DNA of 64,000 nt from Aquitalea denitrificans (GTDB lineage Bacteria > Pseudomonadota > Gammaproteobacteria > Burkholderiales > Chromobacteriaceae): assembly GCF_009856625.1 (NCBI RefSeq), contig NZ_CP047241.1, forward strand, positions 2,914,001 to 2,978,000. Direction: 5' to 3'. A model generated the notes under the pieces. It did not search any database. It had not been told where the DNA came from and saw nothing but the letters and a program-made list of their open reading frames with translations. Positions 44,212 through 52,671 of the stretch are shown piece by piece; position 1 is the first letter of the stretch; every line of letters begins with the position of its first letter. The translations under genes were made by a program, and so were the position numbers.

Positions 44212-45408
44212 CTAAAGCCCGAACACCAGATGACGGGCAAATGCGCGGCGCAATGGCGGTACGCTGTCCAGCGTGCTCATTCCCATGCCGCGCAGTGCGC
44301 TGACCAGGGCCGAATCACCATCAAACAATTTGATCAGTCCATGGGTAAAGCCCACCACGGCATGGCTGTCCAGCTTGCGGCTGGCAGCATACACCGCCAG
44401 GGCGGCTGCATCGCCCGGATCACTGACATCATTCAACGCTTCTGTCAGGCCGATGGCATCGCGCAAACCCAGGTTCAGGCCCTGTGCCGCCACCGGATGC
44501 ATGGTCTGCGCCGCATTGCCGATCAGCACCACCCGGCCACTGCTGACGCGGTTGACCTGGCGCAGTGCCAGCGGAAAGCTGGCACGCGGGCCAATGCTCA
44601 GCACCTTGCCCTGGCGCTCGCCAAAGGCTTGCTGCAACTCGGCCATCACCTGTTCATCCGGCGCTTGTTGCAAGGCCTTGGCGTCGTCGTGGCTACGCGT
44701 CCACACCAGCATGTAATTGTCGCCGTGCGGCAGCAGGGCAAACGGCCCCTGCTTCGAAAAACGTTCGTAGGCCACGCCGGCTGGCGGCTGTTCGGTTGTC
44801 ACCTCGGCCAGCACCGCGCACTGCTGGTAGTCATGTACCAGGCGTTTGATGCCGGGCAGACTGTCGGCCAGTGCCCCGCCCTCGGCCAGCACCACCAGGC
44901 GGGCGGTCAGGCTGATGTCGCCATGCACCCCGCTGGTTTTCACCGTGGCATAGCAGGCCATGCTACTGACCGCCTCGACGCAGGTTTCCCACCACACCTG
45001 CACGCCGGCCTGTTCCAGCCGGGCATTGATGGCCAGGGTGAGCGCCGGGTAATCCACCACCACGCCCAGATGGGGCAGTTTGAGATCGGCAGCATCCAGC
45101 CGGGTACGACCAAAGGCCCCCTGCTGCGACACATGCACGCTGTCGATCATGCTGGCGGGCAAGTCGTCCGGCCATGCACCGGAGGCGGTCAGGGCTTCGC
45201 GGCTGTACCAGGATAGCGCCAGTGCGCGTGCATCATTGAGCGGTGCATTCTTGGCGCGGGCTTCCACCAGCAGTACACGCCGTCCGGCGGCGGCAAAGCG
45301 TAATGCGGCCAGCGCGCCGACCGGCCCACCGCCCACGATGATGATGTCGGCATGCTCGCCGCCATCATGGCCGCAGTCGCGGCCGTGTTGTCTGTCTGTG
45401 TTCTTCAT
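44212..45408 (-). CDS. ubiH: UbiH-type 2-polyprenyl-6-methoxyphenol hydroxylase
   Basis: 398 residues. FAD GxGxxG region IIIVGGGPVGALAALRFAAAG, then DARALALSW, and VVLIGNAAQTMHPVAAQGLNLGLRD. It is the first ubiquinone hydroxylase in the operon, next to pepP as in many gamma- and betaproteobacteria. The N-terminus has an unusual His/Asp/Gly-rich extension (about 18 residues) before the FAD domain. Start 45408 is the only good one. Confidence 0.88.
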   Translation of the reverse strand: MKNTDRQHGRDCGHDGGEHADIIIVGGGPVGALAALRFAAAGRRVLLVEARAKNAPLNDARALALSWYSREALTASGAWPDDLPASMIDSVHVSQQGAFGRTRLDAADLKLPHLGVVVDYPALTLAINARLEQAGVQVWWETCVEAVSSMACYATVKTSGVHGDISLTARLVVLAEGGALADSLPGIKRLVHDYQQCAVLAEVTTEQPPAGVAYERFSKQGPFALLPHGDNYMLVWTRSHDDAKALQQAPDEQVMAELQQAFGERQGKVLSIGPRASFPLALRQVNRVSSGRVVLIGNAAQTMHPVAAQGLNLGLRDAIGLTEALNDVSDPGDAAALAVYAASRKLDSHAVVGFTHGLIKLFDGDSALVSALRGMGMSTLDSVPPLRRAFARHLVFGL

Positions 45409-45410
45409 GT

Positions 45411-46706
45411 TCAGACACCCTGCATCAGGATTTCAATTGCGTCGATTTCTTTGGGTACGTCAGCGGTATACACCTCGTGGCCGTTTTCGGTTACCAGCAC
45501 ATCGTCCTCGATGCGGATACCGATATTGTGCAGCGCCGGCGGTACATTATCCGCCGGGCGGATATACAGACCGGGCTCGATGGTGGTGCACATGCCGGGC
45601 TGATAGCTGCGCCATTGGCCGCCCAGCTTACGCTGACCGACATCGTGCACGTCAAGACCAATCATGTGGCCGATGCCATGCATGTAGAACTGGCGGAAGG
45701 CACCGGATTCGATCACTCCTTCCACGCTGCCGGTGAGCAGCTTCAGATCCAGCATGCCCTGCACCAGCACCGCGAGGGCTGCATCGCCTGGCGCATTCCA
45801 CAGTGCACCAGGCTTGACCGCGGCAATGCCGGCCAGTTCCGCCGCCAGCACAATTTCGTAAACATCACGCTGAGCCGGGCTGAATTTGCCACTGACCGGA
45901 AAGGTACGCGTGATATCTCCAGCATAGCCATTCAGTTCACAACCGGCATCAATCAGCAGCAAATCCCCGGCGTTCAGGCGTGCGTTATTGGCCGCATAAT
46001 GCAGAGTGCAGGCATTGGCCCCGCCGGCCACGATGCTTTCGTAGGAGGGATAGCGTGCGCCATTGCGAATGAAAGTATGCAGAATTTCCGCCTCGACCTG
46101 GTATTCCATCATCCCCGGTCGGGTGGCACGCATGGCCTGGATATGGCCCTGGGCAGAAATCTGTCCGGCCCGGCGCAAGGTGGCGCGTTCGCCAGCGTCC
46201 TTGATCATGCGCATTTCGTCCAGCAACACCAGCAGGTCGTGGTAAAGCGCGGGCGGCTGTTCACCACTGCGGTAACGCTGGCGCACGGCGTCCAGCCAGC
46301 CATTCACCCGCACATCGAAACCAGGCTGACGGCCAATATTCCACCACAGCGATTTCTGGCCGCTCAGCAGGTCGGGCAGGCGGGCATCCAGTTCGCTGAT
46401 GGAATAAGCCTCGTCAAAGCCGAAGGCTTCGCGCGCGCCATCCGGGCCAACGCGGAAACCCTCCCATACCTCGCGCTCCAGGTTCTTGTCCCGGCAGAAC
46501 AGGATGGATTTGCCGATCCCGGCGTCCAGCACCAGCACGGCTTCCGGCTCGGCAAAGCCGGTCAGATACAGAAAATGGCTGTCCGCCCGGTAGGGGTAGT
46601 GGCTGTCGGCATTGCGCACCACTTCCGGCGCGGTTGGCAGGATGGCAATGCCCTCCCCCATCTGCTGCATCAGTCGCGTACGGCGTTCGGCATGACTCTG
46701 GTACAT
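45411..46706 (-). CDS. pepP: Xaa-Pro aminopeptidase
   Basis: 431 residues. N-terminal aminopeptidase-P domain and C-terminal pita-bread metallopeptidase domain. Metal ligands: Asp in LLIDAGCELNGYAGDITRTFPVSG, His in MHGIGHMIGLDVHD, Glu in CTTIEPGLYI and Glu in GIRIEDDVLVTENG. It removes the residue preceding proline. First gene of the pepP-ubiH-ubi-dsbC-tonB-like operon, with 2-nt spacing to ubiH. Confidence 0.94.
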   Translation of the reverse strand: MYQSHAERRTRLMQQMGEGIAILPTAPEVVRNADSHYPYRADSHFLYLTGFAEPEAVLVLDAGIGKSILFCRDKNLEREVWEGFRVGPDGAREAFGFDEAYSISELDARLPDLLSGQKSLWWNIGRQPGFDVRVNGWLDAVRQRYRSGEQPPALYHDLLVLLDEMRMIKDAGERATLRRAGQISAQGHIQAMRATRPGMMEYQVEAEILHTFIRNGARYPSYESIVAGGANACTLHYAANNARLNAGDLLLIDAGCELNGYAGDITRTFPVSGKFSPAQRDVYEIVLAAELAGIAAVKPGALWNAPGDAALAVLVQGMLDLKLLTGSVEGVIESGAFRQFYMHGIGHMIGLDVHDVGQRKLGGQWRSYQPGMCTTIEPGLYIRPADNVPPALHNIGIRIEDDVLVTENGHEVYTADVPKEIDAIEILMQGV

Positions 46707-47024
46707 GATGACTCTTTCGCATGACTTGAACCGGCCAACGTCCCGGCATGACTGCAGTTTACACTGCTGCGACCATGCTGCCGATGCTGATGGTCAGCCA
46801 ACGCCGGGCATGAAAAAGGCTTGCCAGCAGGCAAGCCTCAGGCGGCTGACAAAGTGATTTGGTGCGATTTCACCGGACCCGGCAAAGCCGGGCCTTTCGA
46901 CGAAGTGATTGCTTCCGCAGCCTTCCCATCTATTCCCCTTTCCCCCCGCCCTTGCCTTGCCAATTGAAGAAGGGAGCCTCGCTTTCCTTCCAGAAAGCGA
47001 GAGGGAGTTTCCGGCTTTACGCTA
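46707..47024. other. Intergenic region between pepP and yebC
   Basis: 318 bases with no supported gene. Plus-strand 46960-47020 is pyrimidine-rich in part and holds a hairpin (46978-46986 / 46993-47001, CTCGCTTTC/GAAAGCGAG). A second hairpin CCCGGC/GCCGGG (46878-46892) and a minus-strand terminator at 46813-46838 are the other features. The pepP promoter presumably lies at 46710-46800. Confidence 0.5.
46813..46838 (-). terminator. Rho-independent terminator downstream of yebC
   Basis: 9-bp perfect stem AGGCTTGCC (46817-46825) / GGCAAGCCT (46830-46838), AGCA loop, with an A run on the left that becomes a U run for minus-strand transcripts. Confidence 0.8.
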
Positions 47025-47750
47025 TCAATCCAGCAGTGTGGCCGAGGTATACACGTCCTGCACGTCGTCCAGATCTTCCAGCGCATCCAGCAGCTTTTGC
47101 ATGCGCATGGCGTCTTCGCCGGCCAGTTCGGTTTCGTTTTGCGGCTTCATGGTGACTTCGCCCATTTCGGCCTTGAAACCCTTGTCTTCCAGCGCCTGCT
47201 TCACATCACTGAATTCGTAAGGACCAGTGATGACTTCGATGGAGCCGTCATCATTGGTGATCACGTCTTCGGCGCCGCATTCCAGTGCCGCTTCCATCAG
47301 CGCATCTTCGTCCACGCCCGGGGCAAACACCAGGAAACCACAATGGCTGAACTGGAAGGCCACGCAGCCGTCAGTCCCCATATTGCCGCCGTACTTGGAG
47401 AAGGCATGGCGCACATCGGCCACGGTACGGGTCTTGTTGTCGGTCAGGCAATCCACCATCACGGCAGCACCGCCAATGCCGTAGCCTTCGTAACGGCACT
47501 CGACATAATCCACGCCGTCGAGCTGACCGGTACCGCGCTTGATGGCGTTATCGATATTGTCCTTGGGCATGGATTCGGCCTTGGCCTTGTCCACTGCCAG
47601 ACGCAGACGCGGGTTCATGTTGACATCGCCACCGCCCATCTTGGCAGCAACGGTGATTTCCTTGATCAGACGGGTGAAGATCTTGCCACGCTTGGCATCC
47701 TGACGACCCTTGCGGTGCTGGATGTTCGCCCATTTGCTATGACCTGCCAT
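47025..47750 (-). CDS. yebC: YebC/TACO1-family protein
   Basis: 241 residues. Begins MAGHSKWANIQHRKGRQDAKRGKIFTRLIKEITVAAKMGGGD, the hallmark. Family members act as transcriptional regulators (PmpR) or as translation factors that help ribosomes through difficult Pro stretches. No ruvC gene is adjacent; instead it sits between pepP and fliR. It is separated from fliR by a hairpin (47770-47785). Confidence 0.95.
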   Translation of the reverse strand: MAGHSKWANIQHRKGRQDAKRGKIFTRLIKEITVAAKMGGGDVNMNPRLRLAVDKAKAESMPKDNIDNAIKRGTGQLDGVDYVECRYEGYGIGGAAVMVDCLTDNKTRTVADVRHAFSKYGGNMGTDGCVAFQFSHCGFLVFAPGVDEDALMEAALECGAEDVITNDDGSIEVITGPYEFSDVKQALEDKGFKAEMGEVTMKPQNETELAGEDAMRMQKLLDALEDLDDVQDVYTSATLLD

Positions 47751-47769
47751 AATTGCCTCAATCTGGTTT

Positions 47770-47785
47770 GGCCCGTTACCGGGCC
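47770..47785. terminator. Hairpin between fliR and yebC
   Basis: 6-bp perfect stem GGCCCG/CGGGCC with TTAC loop, flanked by GGTTT on both sides. It may act as a weak terminator after fliR or a block between the two units. Confidence 0.3.
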
Positions 47786-47825
47786 GGTTTAATGCCGAAA
47801 ATTTGGCCGCTATTCTAGCAGAAAG

Positions 47826-48602
47826 CTATTTCGCCTTCAGCATGGCCAGCATGAAGGTGAAGGCCTGACCGTATATCTGTTCGATGGCCGGCACCATCAG
47901 CGGTAACGTCAGATAGATGGTGATGAAACCGATCATCAGCGTCAGCGGAAAACCAAAGGTAAAAATATTGAACTGCGGTGCTGCACGGGTCATCACGCCA
48001 ATCGCGAGGTTGGTGACCAGCAGTGCGCCAATGACCGGCATCGACAGCCAGATGCCCCAGGAAATGATATGGCTGCCCCATAACACCAGCGCCTTCAGCC
48101 CCTGCGCCGGCATGCTCATGCCGATGGGTAGCACCTGGAAGCTTTCCACCAGCGTGGAAATGACGACTTGATGCCCGTCAAAGGTAAGAAACAGCAGAAA
48201 CACAAACATCGACAGCAGCTGCGACACCACCGGCACCTGGGCCGCGTGCATGGGGTCGAAAAACATGGCAAAGCCCAAACCGGTCTGCGCACCCATGATG
48301 AAGCCGGCCATTTCCACCGCAGTCATGGTCAGCCGCATGACAAAGCCCATGGCCAGGCCGATGAGCAATTGCTGGAACAAAATGGCAATGCCTGCTGCGG
48401 AAAATACCGGCACGGCTGGCACCGGTGGCAGCAATGGCACCACCAGCACGGTCAGCATCAGCGCGAAACCGGCCTTGAACCGGCGCGGCACACCGCGATA
48501 GGCATACAAGGGTTCCACCAGGAACAAGCCGATGATGCGGGCAAACGGCCAGGCAAACATCGTAACCAGTGCATTGATCTGCGCATCAGAAATACTGAAC
48601 AT
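47826..48602 (-). CDS. fliR: Flagellar biosynthesis protein FliR
   Basis: 258 residues from ATG 48602 (11 nt after the fliQ stop). Polytopic membrane protein of the export gate; family blocks include ARIIGLFLVEPLYAYRGVPRRFKAGFALMLT, EMAGFIMGAQTGLGFAMFFDP and PVIGALLVTNLAIGVMTRAAPQFNIFTFGFPLT. With FliP and FliQ it forms the export channel. Last gene of the run. Confidence 0.95.
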   Translation of the reverse strand: MFSISDAQINALVTMFAWPFARIIGLFLVEPLYAYRGVPRRFKAGFALMLTVLVVPLLPPVPAVPVFSAAGIAILFQQLLIGLAMGFVMRLTMTAVEMAGFIMGAQTGLGFAMFFDPMHAAQVPVVSQLLSMFVFLLFLTFDGHQVVISTLVESFQVLPIGMSMPAQGLKALVLWGSHIISWGIWLSMPVIGALLVTNLAIGVMTRAAPQFNIFTFGFPLTLMIGFITIYLTLPLMVPAIEQIYGQAFTFMLAMLKAK

Positions 48603-48613
48603 GGCGCGCTGCG

Positions 48614-48883
48614 TCAGCCAATCACGCTGGGAATGCTCTGAAACAGTCGGGTGGTGTATTCCACCAGGGTGTTGAGCATCCATGGTCCGGCCAGTACCAG
48701 CACCAGAAACATCGCCAGCAGCTTGGGAATGAAGGTGAGCGTCATTTCATTGATTTGCGTGGCGGCCTGCAGCACGCTCACCAACAGACCCACCACCAGC
48801 GACACCAGCAGCACTGGTGCCGAGACGATGATCAGGATGTACAGTGCGTTCTGCACCAGATTGATGACCAGTTCCGGACTCAT
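48614..48883 (-). CDS. fliQ: Flagellar biosynthesis protein FliQ
   Basis: 89 residues, two membrane segments (ALYILIIVSAPVLLVSLVVGLLVS and the second half). Conserved QINEMTLTFIPK between them. Small export-gate subunit. It overlaps the GNAT gene by 4 bp (ATGA). Confidence 0.95.
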   Translation of the reverse strand: MSPELVINLVQNALYILIIVSAPVLLVSLVVGLLVSVLQAATQINEMTLTFIPKLLAMFLVLVLAGPWMLNTLVEYTTRLFQSIPSVIG

Positions 48884-49380
48884 GATTCTCTCCTTGTACC
48901 GGCAGGCTCCTGCCAGCCGCCTTTGGCCATCAGCCAGTTTTCCAGCGTCTCGCCATCCCGCGTGACGGTGTTGGCGCGCAACACCGCATAGCCGGCCTGT
49001 TCGAATACCGGCCGGGCAGCATGACTGGCCCAGGCATGCAGGGCGACAATCCCGGCCTGCGCCGCCGCATCCTCCAGCCGCTGGATCATTTGCATGGCCA
49101 GCCCGCGTCGCTGCGCGGCAGGCGTCACATACAGCATGTCGAACTCTCCGGCATGGGTCAGCCAGGCAAAACCAAGCAACTCACCACCAGCGCTGACACC
49201 GACACTCCAGCTAGCGGACAGGCGCGCAGCCCAGGCTGAAGCGGTTTCATCATCCCAGATACCAGCCCAGGCCAGGCGGGCCGCCAAGGGGTAAGCCTCA
49301 TCCGGCAAGGCGGCTATGCTGTCGGCGCACAAGGCATGACACAGCGGCAGCATGTCCGGCGTAATGGGGTGAAACTCCAT
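48880..49380 (-). CDS. GNAT-family N-acetyltransferase embedded between fliP and fliQ
   Basis: 166 residues with the GNAT fold: FDMLYVTPAAQRRGLAMQMIQRLEDAA contains the R/QxxGxG/A acetyl-CoA loop (QRRGLA) and HAWASHAARPVFEQAGYAVLR is the C-terminal block. It lies 2 nt after fliP and overlaps the fliQ start by 4 bp, so it is transcribed and translated within the flagellar operon. Acceptor unknown; a role in modifying a flagellar protein is suggested only by position. Confidence 0.88.
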   Translation of the reverse strand: MEFHPITPDMLPLCHALCADSIAALPDEAYPLAARLAWAGIWDDETASAWAARLSASWSVGVSAGGELLGFAWLTHAGEFDMLYVTPAAQRRGLAMQMIQRLEDAAAQAGIVALHAWASHAARPVFEQAGYAVLRANTVTRDGETLENWLMAKGGWQEPAGTRRES

Positions 49381-49382
49381 GT

Positions 49383-50126
49383 TCAGCCCGTATAAAAGCT
49401 TTGGACCAGCGAACCCATCAGCAGGGTCCAGCCGTCCACCAGCACAAACAGCATCAGCTTGAACGGCAGCGATATGGTGACCGGCGACACCATCATCATC
49501 CCCATGGCCATCAGGATGCTAGCCACCACCAGGTCAATGATCATGAAGGGGATGAACACCATGAAGCCGATCTGGAAGGCGGTTTTAAGTTCGCTGATGA
49601 CATAGGCCGGAATCAGGGTTTTCATCGAGACATCGGCCTTGGTGGCCGGTTTTTCCGAGCGCGAAATCTCGATGAAGAAAGCCAGGTCTTTTTCTCGCGT
49701 CTGGCTGAGCATGAAAGCCTTCATCGGCTTGCTGGCCTCGTCCACCGCCTGGTTGAAGCTGATCTTGTCGTCCGAAAACGGTGCCCAGGCCTTGTTGTAC
49801 ACCTGATCGAAGGTTGGCCCCATCACAAACAGGGTAAGGAACAGCGACAAGCCCAGAATCACCTGATTAGGTGGCGACTGGGTCACACCCATGGCCTGGC
49901 GCAGCAGGGACAGCACAATCACGATGCGAGTGAATGCAGTGGTCATCAGCAGCATGGCCGGGATAAAACCCAGCGCCGTCATGAACAACAGCATCTGCAG
50001 CGACAAGGAGTAGTTCTGGCCACCACTGGCACCAGGGGTACTGGTCATCAGCGGCAAACCCGCAGCCTGCGCCAGTACGGGTAGAGCCAGCAGCAGCAGG
50101 GGCAGCAATCGGTAGGAGAGTTTCAT
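49383..50126 (-). CDS. fliP: Flagellar biosynthesis protein FliP
   Basis: 247 residues. N-terminal signal peptide (LLLALPVLAQAAG), then membrane segments and conserved blocks LLFMTALGFIPAMLLMTTAFTRIVIVLSLLRQA, TPPN-like QSPPNQVILGLSLFLTLFVMGP, RSEKPA and IPAYVISELKTAFQIGFMVFIPFMIIDLV. Main export-gate channel subunit. ATG overlaps the fliO end. Confidence 0.95.
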   Translation of the reverse strand: MKLSYRLLPLLLLALPVLAQAAGLPLMTSTPGASGGQNYSLSLQMLLFMTALGFIPAMLLMTTAFTRIVIVLSLLRQAMGVTQSPPNQVILGLSLFLTLFVMGPTFDQVYNKAWAPFSDDKISFNQAVDEASKPMKAFMLSQTREKDLAFFIEISRSEKPATKADVSMKTLIPAYVISELKTAFQIGFMVFIPFMIIDLVVASILMAMGMMMVSPVTISLPFKLMLFVLVDGWTLLMGSLVQSFYTG

Positions 50127-50584
50127 TATTTGTTTACGACTTCAGATTTCTGGCGCCCCTTTTCCATGGCTGCCTTCAGCCAGCGCGCAAAGGGCTCGCC
50201 AGGCTGTACCACCTCGGCACCGGCATCCGGCGGCCGGTCCATCTTGGTCAGCAGATTGACGCTATGGCTGGTTACGCCCAGCACCAGCCATTCACCTTCC
50301 AGTTCGACAATCACCACTTTTTCCCGCTGTCCCACCAGCACACCGCTGACTACACGCAATCGGCTGGAGCCTCCCAGCATGCCGCCGGACATACGGCGGA
50401 ACAACCAGGCGAGGCCGACAATGGCGGCCAGCACCACGGCCAGACCAAGAATGACCTGCAGCAGGCTGGTAAACGGTGTTGGGCTGCTGGCTGCTACCAG
50501 CGGTTGCGAGGTGGCAATCCCCGCCAGCGTGGTACAAGACCATGCCAACGGAAAAAGACCACCAACCTTGCCAGTGACGCGCAT
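50126..50584 (-). CDS. fliO: Flagellar biosynthesis protein FliO
   Basis: 152 residues. Membrane segment LLQVILGLAVVLAAIVGLAWLFRRM (about 42-66), then a cytoplasmic tail with the beta-rich LRVVSGVLVGQREKVVIVELEGEWLVLGVT. FliO assists assembly of the FliP ring. Its stop and start overlap its neighbours. Confidence 0.9.
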   Translation of the reverse strand: MRVTGKVGGLFPLAWSCTTLAGIATSQPLVAASSPTPFTSLLQVILGLAVVLAAIVGLAWLFRRMSGGMLGGSSRLRVVSGVLVGQREKVVIVELEGEWLVLGVTSHSVNLLTKMDRPPDAGAEVVQPGEPFARWLKAAMEKGRQKSEVVNK

Positions 50585-51030
50585 TACTTCTGCAGGCGAC
50601 GGATACGTTCCGCCGGCGTGATGATGTCGGTCAGGCGGATACCAAACTTGTCATTGACCACCACCACTTCACCCTGGGCGATCAGGCAGCCGTTGACCAG
50701 CACATCCATGGGCTCACCAGCCAGACCATCCAGCTCCACCACGGAACCCTGTGCCAGCTGCAACAGGTTGCGGATGGCAATTTTGGTTCGACCCAGCTCA
50801 ACCGTAAGCTGGACTGGAATGTCCAGAATCATGTCCAGATTGCTGGGTACATTCAGTGCGGCATCACTGCTGCCCAGTTCCTGGAACAGATTGGTTGCTG
50901 GCTGCACATTGGCGGGAGCCTGCTCTGCATCGCTGGTTTCCTGCTCTGCCATGGCGGCAGCCCAGTCATCCATCGATACTTCCTCTTCTGCCGCCCCCGG
51001 GGTCTGACCTTCTTCTAGCTGCTCAGTCAT
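50584..51030 (-). CDS. fliN: Flagellar motor switch protein FliN
   Basis: 148 residues from ATG 51030, which overlaps the fliM stop (ATGA); longer in-frame starts run into fliM and are not conserved. Acidic, low-complexity N-terminal half (about 1-65), then the SpoA/CheC-like C-terminal domain MILDIPVQLTVELGRTKIAIRNLLQLAQGSVVELDGLAGEPMDVLVNG. C-ring component. Confidence 0.94.
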   Translation of the reverse strand: MTEQLEEGQTPGAAEEEVSMDDWAAAMAEQETSDAEQAPANVQPATNLFQELGSSDAALNVPSNLDMILDIPVQLTVELGRTKIAIRNLLQLAQGSVVELDGLAGEPMDVLVNGCLIAQGEVVVVNDKFGIRLTDIITPAERIRRLQK

Positions 51031-52031
51031 TGCTTGTTGTCTCCTGCGGGCTCGGCGAATTCGCCAGCCCCGGCCAATACCTTGTCTACCTTGAGGGCAT
51101 AACGCCCCTGCACGGTGCCATAGTGGCATTCCAGTACCGGAATGCCGGAAACATCCACCACCACGGCCTCCGGCACATCCAGCATCACGACATCACCGTT
51201 TTTCAAATTGAGGATCTGCCCCAGCGTTACCTTGGTTTCCGCCAGGGTAGCAACCAGTTCCACCTCGGCCGCCTGCACCTGATGCGTCATCAGGCTGACC
51301 CAGCGGTTGTCCACTTCAGTACGGTCGGCCTGCGTGGTACTGGACAGCACATCACGAATTGGCTCGACCATGGAGTATGGCAGACAGATGTGAAAATCAC
51401 CGCCGCCAGCCCCCAGTTCGATATGAAAAGTCATTGCCACCACCACTTCGGTGGGTGTGGCGATGTTGGCAAACTGGGTGTTCATTTCCGAGCGCAGATA
51501 AACAAATTCGATGGGGTGCACCGGCTCCCATGCTTTCTGGCACTCGGTGAATACCACTTCCAGCAGGCGGCGGATGATGCGCTGCTCGGTCGGAGTAAAG
51601 TCCCGGCCTTCCACGCGTACATGATAGCGGCCATCGCTACCGAACAGATTGTCCACGATCAGGAATACCAGATCCGGATCGAAAATCAGCAGCCCGGTGC
51701 CGCGCAACGGCTTCACATGAACCAGATTGAGGTTGGTGGGCACCACCAGATTGCGAATGAATTCGCTGTACTTCTGCACGCGTACCGGCCCAACGGAGAT
51801 TTCCGCATTGCGCCGGATGAAATTGAACAAGCCTATACGCAGGTTACGGGCGAAACGTTCATTGATGATTTCCAGCGTCGGCATGCGACCGCGCACGATG
51901 CGCTCCTGCCGACCGATATCATAGCCGCGGACTCCCTGCGAGTCCTGCGCACTGTCATCATCTTCGTCCTCGCCGGTGACGCCCCTGAGCAGGGCATCCA
52001 CCTCTTCCTGGGACAGGATATCGTCGCCCAT
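51027..52031 (-). CDS. fliM: Flagellar motor switch protein FliM
   Basis: 334 residues. N-terminal CheY-P binding peptide (ILSQEEVDALLRG), middle CheC-like domain (with VGRPG-type segment in PVRVQKYSEFIRNL) and C-terminal SpoA domain (LAETKVTLGQILNLKNGDVVML). C-ring switch. Short acidic insertion (EDEDDDSAQDS) follows the N-terminal peptide. Confidence 0.95.
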   Translation of the reverse strand: MGDDILSQEEVDALLRGVTGEDEDDDSAQDSQGVRGYDIGRQERIVRGRMPTLEIINERFARNLRIGLFNFIRRNAEISVGPVRVQKYSEFIRNLVVPTNLNLVHVKPLRGTGLLIFDPDLVFLIVDNLFGSDGRYHVRVEGRDFTPTEQRIIRRLLEVVFTECQKAWEPVHPIEFVYLRSEMNTQFANIATPTEVVVAMTFHIELGAGGGDFHICLPYSMVEPIRDVLSSTTQADRTEVDNRWVSLMTHQVQAAEVELVATLAETKVTLGQILNLKNGDVVMLDVPEAVVVDVSGIPVLECHYGTVQGRYALKVDKVLAGAGEFAEPAGDNKQ

Positions 52032-52034
52032 CGC

Positions 52035-52565
52035 TTACTGCTTCTGAATGATGAAGGAAGTAAAGAGTACGCTCTGAACCAGCTCTTCTTCGCCAGAATC
52101 CATGGACTCGTTGATGATCTGCTTGACCTGGGCCTTCAGCTTGACCTTGCCATCCGGAGTGGACAGCTCGGCCGCCGACTTGGAGGACAGCAGCAGGATC
52201 AGCGCACTGCGAATCTTGGGCATGTAGTCGGTAAACTTCTTCTTGGCTTCTTCGTCACCCAGTTCGGCCTGCATGTCCACCTGCAGCAGGCTGCCATCAC
52301 CGCCAGACAGATTGACAACAAAGGTTTCCAGCTTTTCAAAGATGGGAGGACCTTCTTTTTTCTTCTTGGTTTTTTCCTTGGTCTGCTCAGTCTGGGCGGC
52401 AGCGTCATGCGGTTTGTTCATATTGGTGAACATCACGTAGGCAAGGCCACCCATGCCGGCCAGTACCAGAACCAGAAGAATCACCACCACCAGCATCAGC
52501 TTATTGCCACCCCCTGCTTTTTTCTCGCCCTTGTCCGCTTTATCCGCTTTTTTGTCTTCTGCCAT
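52035..52565 (-). CDS. fliL: Flagellar basal-body protein FliL
   Basis: 176 residues. Lys-rich cytoplasmic N-terminus, membrane segment LMLVVVILLVLVLAGMGGLAYVMF (about 23-46), a charged linker rich in Lys/Glu, and the FliL periplasmic domain (LETFVVNLSGGDGSLLQVDMQAEL). Supports stator function and torque at the basal body. Three nt upstream of fliM. Leader contains an inverted repeat. Confidence 0.93.
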   Translation of the reverse strand: MAEDKKADKADKGEKKAGGGNKLMLVVVILLVLVLAGMGGLAYVMFTNMNKPHDAAAQTEQTKEKTKKKKEGPPIFEKLETFVVNLSGGDGSLLQVDMQAELGDEEAKKKFTDYMPKIRSALILLLSSKSAAELSTPDGKVKLKAQVKQIINESMDSGEEELVQSVLFTSFIIQKQ

Positions 52566-52591
52566 GGGTCATCAGTCCGTACGTTAGGTTT

Positions 52592-52623
52592 ATAGGGAAA
52601 GCTTAAGCCATTTCCCTATTATA
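52592..52623 (-). promoter_or_regulatory. Inverted repeat and -10-like element upstream of fliL
   Basis: Perfect 9-bp arms ATAGGGAAA (52592-52600) and TTTCCCTAT (52611-52619) with a loop containing GCTTAAGC. A TATAAT on the minus strand (52618-52623) overlaps the distal arm; the -35 region is poor. Function uncertain. Confidence 0.35.
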
Positions 52624-52671
52624 TTTTCCAGATTTCCGCACGAACTGAATAGAGCCCCCTTTTGAGCAAAA

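Noticed and set aside
45477..46724. 415-residue plus-strand open frame
   Set aside because: Antisense to pepP, which shows all catalytic residues; the plus frame shows no family features.
46838..47220. Short open frames between pepP and yebC
   Set aside because: Low-complexity composition and overlap with hairpins; no start signals.
50856..52595. 579-residue plus-strand open frame
   Set aside because: Antisense to fliN, fliM and fliL, which are unambiguous.
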